From assembly GCA_949752735.1 (NCBI GenBank), contig OX457053.1:2302084-2366083 (forward strand): a stretch of DNA of 64,000 nt. Reading direction: 5' to 3'. The stretch is from Lumbricus terrestris. Lineage: Eukaryota; Annelida; Clitellata; Crassiclitellata; Lumbricidae. Positions within the stretch are counted from its first letter, which is position 1, and each line of letters starts with the position of its first letter. A model generated the notes under the pieces. It was not told the DNA's origin and ran no database searches. It worked only from the letters and a program-made list of their open reading frames with translations. The position numbers and the translations under genes were made by a program. Positions 47,816 to 60,900 of the stretch are shown one piece after another.

Positions 47816-49135
47816 TGAGACCTTCACATGACGTATTCACATTACTGATCGTGTTCATATATAATATATCGTGTCGTCTTCATATCCATGTTCCTTTCCT
47901 TCAGGTCTTCCATTATGTTGTCCATACAGGGTTTTTGGCTGTCTTCCTCTGCTTCTGGTTTACTCCACGAGTCCACGTAGCCGTGCAGGGCTGCTGTTTG
48001 TCGTCCACATCATAATCTTAGAGCTACAAATTATGTAATTACAGCTGTATCATTATGACAACTGCAGTTTTATACAGCCTAACACCTTATCGGAGATTAG
48101 GTCTATTATATTATCAAGTGCATCCATTTAGACAGGATCAGACCAAATGGTAGACTTACATGGTTCTAAAACTAGCGAAAGAGAACAATCCATAAAATTA
48201 TGTTAGCGTTTCATGTTAGATTATCATTTCTGCTTAACTATTTTAAGATTATTGCGTGCTATAATTATTGTTCTTCATAAATAACTGCAATTGTATGCAT
48301 GGGTGCCCGCATGTGTGTTTGCAGGAGGGTCAAATGCTATGGGCCTATGGCCACGGTTAAATATTGAAGCAGAAGCTTGAAAAGACACAGGCATTTTACA
48401 CTGTTGTTTAAAATCTATGTTATTTTGTTCAGTGTACGTTGTATATCAATAGTGCTTTAGAGCGAAGTAATTTGTTGAGGACAAAAAGTAGCAGTTAAAA
48501 AATAGATGCAAATAATCCAGAGGCAAGTGATCCTCTTGTCCCTATGTGCGGGCGTCCATGACTGTATACGCTAAGATTTATGTGGCGTTTGAATGTGTTC
48601 TTTCATATTCTGTGTGGATACATCGCTGAAAACACTGGTAGGCCTACACTGCCTTCTGTAACTCTAACATATTCGATGGTCTTCTTGAATGAGCGCTTCT
48701 TCCTCTAACTGTAGAATAAATATACACCTGCCTTGACTCTAATTATCGTAAGTAATATTTATAGCCCCTCTTTCAGATAATACAACATTAGCTTATTTCA
48801 TACAAAAGTGAACTTGACTTTCAAGTATTTTAATTCGCTAAAATGAATGCTATTTACTACACTATTACAATAATAACATTCAATGTCATCTATCATATGC
48901 ATATACTTGTACAGGCTAAAGTTACATTTTTAGTGTAATCCTTGAGTTCAATTACTGTATATAAATCTTAGATGCAATATACTTAGAAGCATTGCGATGC
49001 CAGAATGATATTAATTAATTAAGCGTAATAAATCGTCATTTTATTGTAATCGCAATTGTAATAACTATGGCGGCAGCACATTTTCATAGCGCCTCTTTTC
49101 AGGTGATCTATTTATATATTTTTTCATATTTATTT

Positions 49136-49290
49136 TTGGAGGGGGGCGGTTGAGTAATGGATTACACGCTGGCCAAGAGTGCGAGAGGTTGTGAGTTTGA
49201 GCCCCCGTTGGGCGGATATGCTTTGTAGGCTGCTATTAGCGCCATGTATTGCAGACTGTTCAGTTGGTATAGTTAAGATTTATGTATTCT
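49136..49290 (+). mobile_element. SINE family 2 copy
   Basis: GGTTGAGTAATGGATTACAC (A-box-like) and GAGAGGTTGTGAGTTTGAGC (B-box-like) are followed by CGTTGGGCGGATATG and GTAGGCTGCTATTAGCGCCA, matching 30720-30912 in reverse. Confidence 0.75.
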
Positions 49291-49699
49291 GAAATCTGAG
49301 TTCCTGTAAATTATTTCAACTGCATAATTGTTCACTGTAACCGGTTGCGGTCTGTCAACCGGATTGTTGATTAAATGAAAATTATTATATAGGATGGGAC
49401 CACATGCGAAATAGATGCTATTAAGTGCTCAATATTATGAATTATGCAGATGCTTTGTTTCAGCTAGTATTCACCTTGAGTTGAACTATTTTATTACAAT
49501 CGATTTGTATTGAATCTTCAGAATAAACTGTGGCTATGGTTTGTTGGACAGGAATGTCACTCTTACTTTGAATCACTGTTAGTTCAATGACTGCGAGAGA
49601 AAATTCTGCATTTGCAGTTAGCCTAATATTATTGATCTATAGCCCTGTGACAGCCACGAGTTGCAATGTGTGTATAATTGTAGCCTATACATGTATGTA

Positions 49700-49895
49700 A
49701 GAGCATTTGTTATGGCGTCTCCTCAAGATTTATACTCATAGGAGCCCCCGACTACAACGCGGACACTGAATCCGAGTTTCACGCCGAAGCGCATGAGCAA
49801 TTGCGAGTGATGGACTTGCTCATGGTCCCTACGTGGCGGCTTGAGGTGGATTCGATCCCGCCACCTTCCGGCTTCAGACCGCCGCGCCGCTCAAA
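49700..49895 (-). mobile_element. SINE family 1 copy
   Basis: On the minus strand: GAAGCCGGAAGGTGGCGGGATCGAATCCACC head, CGTAGGGACC, TCGCAATTGCTCATGCGCTTCGG, and the tail GGGGGCTCCTATGAGTATAA..AGGAGACGCCATAAC. Confidence 0.8.
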
Positions 49896-50111
49896 ATAGA
49901 CATAGCCCAGATATATTCTGATATATGGCATCAATCAATTAAACCGTCAAAGTAGCTGTTCCTTTTGGCTTCAAAACTGAATGCAAGACATTCAAATGAT
50001 GTACAGTTGTACACATACGAAGGACTTCAGAAAAAAGAGAAAAGTCAGCTTACGGCGACCTATAATGGTGCCAGAAACCAAGTTACTTACAATAATTAGC
50101 ATGGCCTAATG

Positions 50112-50893
50112 CAGTGCTGTGCAACCTTTTTGGTACCACGGGCCGCAAAAGCAAAATACTTGAAGCCGAGGGCCGCAGCAGTAAACTCAAAAGCAGTGGC
50201 TAAGATTTATTGATAGTAGGCTATACTATAGGCCTGTTAACATTGTAAGTACGTCGGGCAGTCAATTTTTTGGCTAAGATCCACTCTTTGACTGGGACAA
50301 ACTTCCATTCTCCTGCTCTGGCTTTCATAAAAAATCGTCAAAGCAGAGTCTTGGTCTAAAGAGCTAGCAGTGATAGTCATCGGACCAGAAAGAGCGACGA
50401 CATTGCCATTCGTCGGCCCTGGGTTTCTTGTCGATATTTTTCTTTCTAATCCTTAAAACTAGAACGCGACTATCTCTCGAAAGAATGGTCGCAGTCATTA
50501 GCTGCAGACGTGCTGGAACTCTGTAGCCAATGTATACACATCCAAATCTCAAGGACTGACTAAAAGTATACGACTTGGGAGGTTTTGCGAGGTCCGTTAG
50601 TTGAGTACAGTAATAAAAGTTGTTAAAACCATAAGGCGTGTGTCAATCTCCATATATGGCCTAGATTACGGGAACCTAATCCTAGGAAAAGAAAGAAGAG
50701 ATTTGGTATTCGGATCGGTTTTTTCTGCTAGCATTCCAAAATAATAGGCAACTGTCACATAGTCGAAAAAAATAAACCCTTAAGTCAACCAGTGACTTTA
50801 TCTTTCACTTCATTTTACACTAAGTGAACAAATTTAGTGAGCCCGGGCGGGTCACTTGAAATCACCCCGCGGGCCGCAGGTTGGACAGCACTG
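50112..50893. mobile_element. hAT-type DNA element
   Basis: Inverted ends CAGTGCTGTGCAACC and GGTTGGACAGCACTG. The flanks GCCTAATG and GTCTAATA are an 8-bp duplication with two mismatches. Subterminal ACGGGCCGC and GCGGGCCGC match the element at 40669-41537. No transposase frame. Confidence 0.85.
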
Positions 50894-51947
50894 GTCTAAT
50901 AGGCCTAAATCCAGCAATTTCAAACATTATTTGGTAAATGTTAGGGTCTATGTAAAGTGTGCGACCAGCTAGACTACATAGGAATGAAAAAGACGAAGAA
51001 GTAAAACTTTAGTAAACTCAGACCTTGGTTCCCACTCCCCAGTCGGCCAAAATAGCGAAAGTATATTGTTCGAAGCATTGCTAATTAGTAGGCAAAGAAA
51101 ATGCATGGAGGTCACTGACCAAGATGGCTTACAAAACGAATTCACAATTTTTTCTTTTACCAAAGTAATGTTTTACTTATTTGGTCAATTCTGCGTACTT
51201 GGATATTAAATCCGGATTTGCAGATGGAAATGCCAACAGGGCCTACAGTCCTTAGGTATTACAGGATATTTATAGCATGGTTGCTCTGGCTAATGTCATT
51301 TCAAATGATTCGAATTAACTACAATAGATGTATGTCGCAGACAGAGTTACGCTGGTTGAATCGACAAAGCCTGTCGCATACAAGCGTATTACAGACTTGA
51401 GTCGGCTATGCAGACTGCCGATGTCTACCTTTTTACGTTCTCGTTTATTGTGCTATAGATCACGTCAACTGCATTCAACCTTCAGACATGGTCACACCTT
51501 GATTAGCATGACGCCCGTCGCACGCGTGGGAGCCAGACTTCTAAAAAATTCGGGTAGATGACTAAAGTTTTTTTAATTATGATATCTGTTTAAATGCTTA
51601 TATAAAATTAAATTTCTCACATAATATTTATTATCGATAAGATTTTATCTGAAGTGATAATTCTGCTCCACAGATTATAAAGTCTTCCGCACTAATAACA
51701 TTAAACGAAAATTACTAGAGCGTGACCTTATGCATTTAGACCATCAATAGATTCTTTCTTTGTGATGATACGACGTGTCTTAGCAGTAGCCTGCAGTAAC
51801 AAAATATTAACACTCGAATATTAGGCCTATGCAGTGCAAGGAGTCTGGTTCTCAAATTCCATAATGCATATGCAAAGCTTATGAACAGAGGTAGAAAACA
51901 TTTTAGAAGCAGTAGCTGATCTTCGGATATAGTTCTGCTTGCCTAAA

Positions 51948-54900
51948 ATGAAGAAGACATGCGATTGGAGGATAACGTGTTTGCTTGCAACATGTAAGTT
52001 TGAATATAAAATTGTGCGGTTTTAATAATTCATTGTAAACAGTTTAATCTGTGATTTTGCATATGAAAAAGGTCACATGGGAGTTTTGAGTTATTCACGC
52101 CCTTACAAGCAGCTAAAAATCCGAAGATAATTCCGCGTAGTGTTTCAATAATGGGGATTTATAGTTCTGACTTCGGCGGTAAAATTCAGAAAATAGTGTA
52201 CTTGAAACCTGATATTTTCGGAAAATATTGTTTAAATTAAGGCTGCCAATACTTTTTTGGTAAGTTGTTAACAGGCTTACATGTATATTACTTCTTAAAT
52301 TATCTCGGGAACAATTGGGACCCGGAAGAGACCAGTCCGGTTGAAAAGGTGTTTATTTTACAGTAAACAGAGTTCGTTAAATATGACAGAAAAATGGAAA
52401 AACAAGCATGGAGACATGCAGAATTGCACATATGCCAACATACAAAATAAATACATGTATACATGCATACATGCATGCATGCATACATACATACATACAT
52501 ACATACATACATACATACATACATACATACATACATACATACATACATACATACATACATACATACATACATACATACATTAGGGTGGTCGTTAAAAATG
52601 AAAGCGGGAATTGACTGTTCCCCAAGGCGCCGTTTGGTTCCATTCTCCCCAGAAACATCACACAAAAAGTTGTAAGACAAAATATTAATATTTAGGACTA
52701 GCACAACGCCATCAAAGTTTTACCCTTATAATAGCAAGACTTCTAATGCTGAAAAGTAGCTATATGGCTGTAGTCAACCAGGAATCTTCAAACCAGGAAT
52801 CAATTCAACTACCTGTAGTTGCTCCACACTTAAACATGAGGATGCTACTGTCATCGTAATCATGATCATCAATTTATATAGCGCCACTTAAAGAAAAATT
52901 CCTCTAAGGCTAGAAAACCTGTATAACACACCGCATCACAGATAATATCTATCATATCTTATTTCTTTACAAATAGTACCTGTTTTACCTTGTCTTGATT
53001 GATTATAATAGCGTATTGTTCTTAGACTGCTACAGTAAGGGAACAGTAATAGTATAAATTATATTGGGGAAAAATAAAAAAATTGTGCGGTTTCATCTGT
53101 GTCCTATATAATTAATTTATTCTGCAAAATCACCAAAATTCTTAATGAGGTCTGATTTCCGAGAAATATTTCTTTTTCTACCGTCATTGTTCATGGGGTT
53201 ACTGGGTACAAGGAACTGTAGTAATATTAAAAAGTAGAAATCCATTATTTTTAGATGCGAATTTTTATCTCAAATTTAGGCTAAAATGTTTTTGAGCTGA
53301 GGCATTATTACACTGTCTCACAATTCAAATTGCATTTGGTCTTTGCATGGGTTTGAGCTATGTTGTAGTTTTCACGATTCACTTCCCTCAAAGTGAAATC
53401 TCTGGCATGTTGCCCAAGGAAGGTGTTCATCTGCCTCCAAGGGTGTACCAATGGGTGTTGTCTTGAGAGTGCTATACTTATACCCTTGAATTGGTTGGTC
53501 GTCTGAGATGTCCATGCGGCCACTGTAATTTCAGCTGGATCCATTGCTGAGCATGATGTAGAGATTTTGAGTCGCATATAGCTTACGTGTTTGACACCAT
53601 CGCCTTTCATGCTAATTTATAATAGGTAGTTAATTTACAATAGCTAATAAAGGCAGTGTAATTTGAGTCCACTCTTGACAGCACTTTCTGTGTCAATTGT
53701 TTGACTCTGTGTTCATGTTTTCAGCTCTAAAAGTAAGCTTATACTTTTAATTGGATAACTTCTATATTATGAAATAGACAACAATGTGAGTAGTCTTCAT
53801 CAGGCACTCAATTATGATGCTCTCTTTGGAAGTTGTTTAAAAGCTGCTTTTTGACTCCTATGTGGTAATAAGTAATTTCTTTGATCTATAAAAATTATGA
53901 TCTCAATAATTTCAACATCTATTTTAATTCATTTCTTTACAGCAACTCTTGATAAATCTTATCTGTGATGCGCTGTGTCATTCTGCTCTGATTACCACAA
54001 TAAACGAAAATACATGTGTCATCAGTAGTTTTCTCTAGTTCAACTATTATTGAGGTCCTTGTCCGTATTATATCAGAATTTGTGTTAAAGTTAAGCATGT
54101 AATAAAGAGCCTTTAGTGTAACAAAGAATCCCTGTAGATAGAAATCAGGACTATCAAAAGAACATGGCAATGTGTTGACTTTCTACTACAATAATCTTCA
54201 TTTTATCACCCAATCTGATACACCGCAGAATGATTACAAGTACATGTTATACGAAATACGGCCCACTATAGCACGACACGCAGATCGGTTTTACAGCAGT
54301 GGGTTCGGTAGCTTAACACTAATGGCCTAAGTGCTGGATCACTTTTGGTCGGCCAAGCCAGAAGCGGGAGGGGCTATCTTTATTTTTAGCAGAACCCGAG
54401 TCAAGCAACTCAACAGCAAAGTGCCAATGGCAGCTAACAGAAATTTAAAGTAGATTTATAGTAAAGGTTAATGGTCATCGATCTCAGGGACTCACGAGTC
54501 AAATACTATTGTGAAGGTCAATTGTTCATAAAAATATATAACAAACCATTATCATCATTGCAGAAGTCAGACATGCTTGTCAGTCGTGCTTGAGTAAAAG
54601 AATGTTGCATTTTTAAAAAAAAACTAGTCATAGGTCCAAAAATGTAGCTAAATTAGCATTATACTCAAAAAGACGATGAAATTTCGTAAAATCCAAAACT
54701 TCAAACACGTTGTGCTAGTCCTAAATATTTTTCTATCGGGATAATTTTTGGGCTGCATCAGTCTTTTACCAAGTGGCACCAAATGGGGGGTTGGGGAAAG
54801 AACAAAAATGAAGTTGAAAATTTTCCATTACAGATGCGACCACCCTAACATACATACATACATACATACATACATACATACATACATACATACATACATA

Positions 54901-57900
54901 CATACATACATACATACATACATACATAGGCATACATACATACATACATACATACATACATACATACATAGCCTACATACATACATACATACATACATAC
55001 ATACATACATACATACATACATACATACATACATACATACATACATACATACATACATACATGCATACATACACACAATAATACATACATGTATACATGC
55101 AATCATATTCCTACATACAAAATATTAACGCTCGAATCTCATGCAGTGCAACGCGGCGGGTCACATCTCAAATTATTCAAAGACACACGACATTGTGCGA
55201 AGTTATTGAACAGGCGGTCGTAGGATGAATTCAGAAGCAGTAAATACAGCAAACATAGGCCTACCTACAATGTCTCCAGCGCCCCTGCGTTCTGCACAGT
55301 GACAGAGGGGAGTGCTCTTTGGTTCCATTCGCACGGACTGCAACCATGCAGAATCGAGTCCTTATGATGGGCTACTTGCAAGCAGGATTGGGTGCATGAA
55401 TCTGGTTCTGCGCAGGGTGGCACGCCTTATTAGTCACATCCCTAAGTTCGGTCATGTTTCAGAGAACATGCGCGATGTCCTCCACTGGCTCCCTTTCCAT
55501 CATCGAGCTAACTGAAAATCGTCGCCATAATTATCTCTCTTTTATAAACGTACACAAAATATAATATGTATCATGCAATACTTTTGAAAATGTCTCAGTT
55601 GCAAATGAGTCGTGTTTGTTTTCTACCAAATTCCAGTGCAGTGGTTCGCCATGATCGTTCCAAGCACCGCCTATTTCCAAGCATCCATCGATGGCTATGT
55701 ATTTCTGATGCCTGGCTTCAACGATCTAGAACGAAGGACTCTGGTCAACGCTCAATCTTGGTGCACAGGAAATCAGAGTAAGCTGCTGGAAATAAGAAAT
55801 GGTGACGTTCAGAGTTCGGCTGCGAGGTTCATTAACAACGCTATGCAACTGAATCAGATAACTGGAAACATTGTGATGACCAACGGAAGAAGAGTTAACA
55901 TGGGGTTGACTTGGATGAACGGATTTGCTTACAGTGAGCTATTCATCAAGATGTCGCTAATTTTATTATTTATTTTATTTATTTCTGTCATTTGCTATAG
56001 CGCAACTTCAAGTTGTCGACTTAGAGAAGCTCCCGACTACAGCGCGGACACTGCATCGCGTTTCACGCCGATGCACACGAGCAATTTCAAGTTCCCTATA
56101 CGGCGGCTTGAGGTTGATTCGAACCTGGAACAATCCGGTTCTAAGGCACCAAACCCGAAACTACACCACCGCGCCACACTAACGGTCTATAGGCTATATG
56201 TGTGCGTTTAGTAGTCCTACGGTACGCAGACGCCTGCACATAAAGGCAAAAGGGGCACTTAGACTACCTCATCCCTGGAATATTGGCACATGTCATAACT
56301 ATCAATTCAGTTTTTAATACATTTATTCGTACTATAGCACTAAAGATAGGTCTACTAATGATACAGACAATAAAAATTATAAATTCATATTTTGAACCCT
56401 GTATGGAAATATCCATAATCGTAAAATCCTGCTTTTCATTTGTCAGCCTTTTGTTATCTAAATTTAACCCTGACGATTGTGTGTTGCCGCTCCTGCGAAA
56501 TATCCGCGGACGCCCAGTTACGCTAAACAGTTGATTATTTGAGTCTATAGCAACGTTTTGTCATTGTCTGTGACTAATGTCACTTATTTAGGCTAAATTA
56601 ACTAAGAATCAAGTTAGGGCCTACCAGCCAATTATAATTTTATGTGACAAATTTAAAACTAGACCTAATCATCAGAATGAATACTCTGGTTACAGGTTCA
56701 ACTGTTTCTGTGAAGGGTCAGGAGCCAGGCTTTTCCAATAGTTATGGATATTTAAACTCAGCTCAAAGTAGATTTGAATTCATTGTTGATTCGCCAACGA
56801 CAAACCGAGGCTATATCTGTGAAGGCAAGTTCAACTTCTACTCGTTTCAATATCAATTATTGTGATGGCAGAAGCTAAAAAGTTCAACCTTTTCAAATAT
56901 TTTCTTTGACAAGGACCCATACTCCCATAGTCATCAATACCTTCAATTTAATTCAAAATGCATAGTGATCATTAACCTCAAAATTTCAATGAACATTTCT
57001 TCCTCTCGTGATAAAGACGATTCTACTGATGTAAATTAAATAACAATTCTAAAGCTGTATAAAGTGTAGACTATGTATCTTCGGAAGGTGGGCTAATCAG
57101 CGGAACATCCCACACACACTACCTGTTGTCTATTAGATCTATTATAGACAACAGGTAATGTGTGTGGGATGTTCTGCTGATTAGCCCACCTTCCGAAGAT
57201 GCAAACACGTTATATATAGGCCTATTGTGTGACGATGAATTTCCTAAAAAGGAAAGTATATTTGGAATCCAGGTTCATCTTTCTGTGCCACTGGGTTCAC
57301 AGTAAATGGAAGATGCTACAAAAGTTACATTGAAACGTTGTCCTGGTTTGACTCACGAAGTCGTTGTATTACAATTGGAAATGGAGATTTGGCTTCATTC
57401 AATTTCATCGCAGACGATCGAGGATTTGTTGCGTTGAATGGATCCGGATTGAATCCATCGTCTACTTACTGGATTGGACTGCGACGACAACAGTGGACGT
57501 GGCAAGATTCAAGTAACGATTGCCTTCATTCGAGAATCAAAACTATTCCTCTGCTCATTAAGTTGCTAGTTGCTACAGGAATAAACTCTGAACTACTGAA
57601 GTAGAAAAAAGGACCGTAATAGTTAACTGATTCACTGATATTATTTAGGAAGTTTTATATAGCACCTCTTCAAGATAGACTACTCAGAAGCGCTCCCGGC
57701 CTGACTACGGCTATACGGAACAGTTTTGAAATTCTTCATGGCCAGAGTAAAGTGGACCCTGCAGGCACAAAACGAAATGTGAAAATAAAATCATTCCAGA
57801 TTTTAGGACAAGTGACCGAGAATGAATGGCAAAGTCGAGGAACCAAAAGATGAGCTTGGGTCCGCTGACCGAGGGGTATAGATCGACGCTGGACATCCAA

Positions 57901-60900
57901 TGTGCTTACTAAATGATACATTTTTCATATTCTGGTGGCTCTGCTTTAAAAAACAATTATTGTTAAATGTTACAGGATCAGAGGTCATTTACAGTCAGTG
58001 GTTTGATGGCCATCCAACTTATACAACAAGTCCGAATACCGATTGCCTTTGTCTTCTACCGAATAATCCAGTTTATGACTGGAAATGGACGGAATGTGAC
58101 TGCAGCTTGACATATCAGTTTGTGTGCATGACAGGTTTGAACGCTAATTATAAGCTTACATTCTAATCTTTCAATATACAAAGCCACATTGTTTAGAACG
58201 TTTAGATGAAAGGTTAATTATATATTCCATATTAACTGTTTTAAATTTTCATTACGACTCTAAATTTAACTTGAGTTTAATTGAAATGCAAAGCACTAGA
58301 GCTATTTCAATCAAAAGATGCATTTCACCAATCGATATCAAATTTTGGTTTCTCATTTACCCAAACCCAAAAGAAATTTAGTGAGAATACCAGATACTAA
58401 GGCAGATAGCCTACCGCGTTCTACTTTAGGGCAAATATGGGTCTGTGGTGGGTCAAGTATGATCAACGTTCCAGGCGTCATCAGTTATTCTTAGTATTTC
58501 TCTAAGGAATTCTCCAAGGCACAACACAAAACTGTATGTAAATACGGAAGTAGGTCCTGCAGTTAAAGTCAGTGCAACCATAATTTTTTTATAAACTGAA
58601 TAAACTACGTTAATATAATACTCATAGCATATAATCATATTATTTAGACAGTTCAGAATGATGATTGTGTGACGATGACGTTGACTAGTTCCATATTACT
58701 AGTAGGCTAACATTATGTTATGGCTCTGAGTCAGATTGACAGAAATATAGAAACACAAGTCTTAATAAGGAGACAACCATGATAGTTATTTTAAGAGTAG
58801 GCTACAGCGAGGTTTGGAAATTGCTTGCATGACTTGCTTTCTTATCTGCATTGCATAACATAATTATATGGTTTTAAGCTGTATGTCATCCATGTAATAG
58901 GAACAGGATTGACTAGCACCACTACATCAAGCACCACTACACCAAGCACCACTACGTCAAGCACCACTACATCAAGCACCACTACATCAAGTACCACTAC
59001 ACCAAGCACAACAAGAAGCACTTTAGCAAGCACATTAGGAAGCACGTCTGGAACCTCAACTGGAACCACATCTGGAACCACGTCTGGAACCACGTTAAGA
59101 AGCACGTCTCAAAGCACGGTTAACGGAATCACTTCAACATCGTTAATAACGTTTGGTCCGCCTTCGTTAAGCTTACCGTCTTCAGCTAGCAATTCTGAAA
59201 GCATGGTGACTACGGTACTTGGAAGTTCCACGTCAGAAAGTGTTCTACAAGATACAAGTGGTGTAATTCCAGGCACAAGTGTTAGTCCAGATACAAGTTC
59301 AAACGGAGGATTGTCTGTTGCAGGTATTTAAATACGCAAAATTATTTTCAAATTTCGCGACATTCTACAATAGAGATCGTTGAAGAACGTAACTTTATAT
59401 ATGATTTAGCCTCTAACAATTCTGCATTCTATATGTGTGTATAGTGCTTGTAGGTATGTAGCCTATGTATGTATGCAAATAGATCTAACATGCTATGTAC
59501 GATTATAAGTACGTAGCAAGTAAGCACATTTCTCATTGAACCGGCTGCAGAAACTCGTGAGCTACAGTGTAGGCTACATATCCTACATTCATAAATACAA
59601 CATAATTATAAAATCGTAATCGTCAATTTATATGGCGCCAATTCAAGAGAAACTCCTCAGAAGCGCATCCTACCTGACAACAAACCAAAATCAAGGAGAA
59701 TAGTTTTCAAACGCCAGCAGAAAAGGGGCACAGAAAGACAAAGAAGTTCATTACGGAGACTATTAGGTAACTTATTCCAGAAAGATGGACCGACCATAGG
59801 GAAACTTTCAAATGCTACAATTCCATTTCTTTGCGCAGATAATTATGTATGTGCGGTGCATGTACGCATCTGCTTATTTAGGCATGCATGTTTGTTTCTG
59901 AAAGGTTTTTGCTGAGAGTAGTTCTTTTTAAATGGTCATATGCAAATACAATACCTTCTAACGTTGAGAAGTGAACATATGACGAAACGACTGGACCTTG
60001 ATGAAACTGTGAATGAAGAATTTACTTTAGATATATAAGATTACATAATAATTCGTCTGAATGGAGTCTTGAGACGTAGATCTATACTCTTTTGGTATAG
60101 ATCTCTCGCACTAGCCAATCGGTTGTTCCGATATAAAAATTTGTCTATTATTACATTGGATTGCCTTCTTAGTAAATCGATACGTTTTTGTGACAATAAT
60201 CCATTTCTTTGTGCAGATCTTGCGTTGCCTATTGGTCTGGGAGTTGGCATTGGAGGAGGAGCATTGTTGATTTCTATCATCCTCGTTGTTGTATTCGTCA
60301 CAACTACACGAAAAGGATGTCCGAGGTTAAAAAGATCTTCGCCTTTCCAATAATTATTGCTTATTTTTAATTTATAAATCGGTACTTGCAATCTAAGCAC
60401 TAGAAGGCAGATGATTCAATGCTCAGGTTCTCTTCAGTTGTAAGAGACACCACTCTTATAAAGAATGAAATCCAGTTTCTACGAGATCATACAGTGAAGA
60501 AGAAAAATGATTGCTACTGTTCACTGTTCAACTGTTTAAAAACTTGGACACTATATTATGCTTCTACCCCATGCCAAACTGGCTTTCCCAAGCAGCACTT
60601 GATTGAGAGTCTGAGGCCTACTTTCTACGTCTGCTCTGTGTTGTCTACAGTGCTTACTACAGACAGATCGCAGGTCACTCTTCTGGCCCTCTATACGACG
60701 TGAGTGCCGCCTTTGACTCTGTTATTATGAAGTTCTTGTTAATTGGGTTTCCACTTCTTTTGACAGCTCTGGTCTGCTCATTGGTTGGGTAGCATCCTAT
60801 CTGGCAGACCACTCCTCTTCCACTGTCTTTCACTCTGCTCGTTCCCCTTGGATTCCCGTTCCAGTCGGCCTTCCGCATATCTCTGTTCTAGGACCCGTAT

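Larger units (their letters stand above)
47332..51947. other. Intergenic region between genes D and E
   Basis: No receptor exon was found here. It contains a small MITE-like element (47614-47815), two SINEs (49136-49290, 49700-49895) and a hAT element (50112-50893). The rest is AT-rich. Small open frames at 51218-51561 match nothing I recognise. Confidence 0.5.

Noticed and set aside
53308..53610. 100-codon minus frame as an independent gene
   Set aside because: It is inside the TIR element and has no recognisable domain; kept only as element content.
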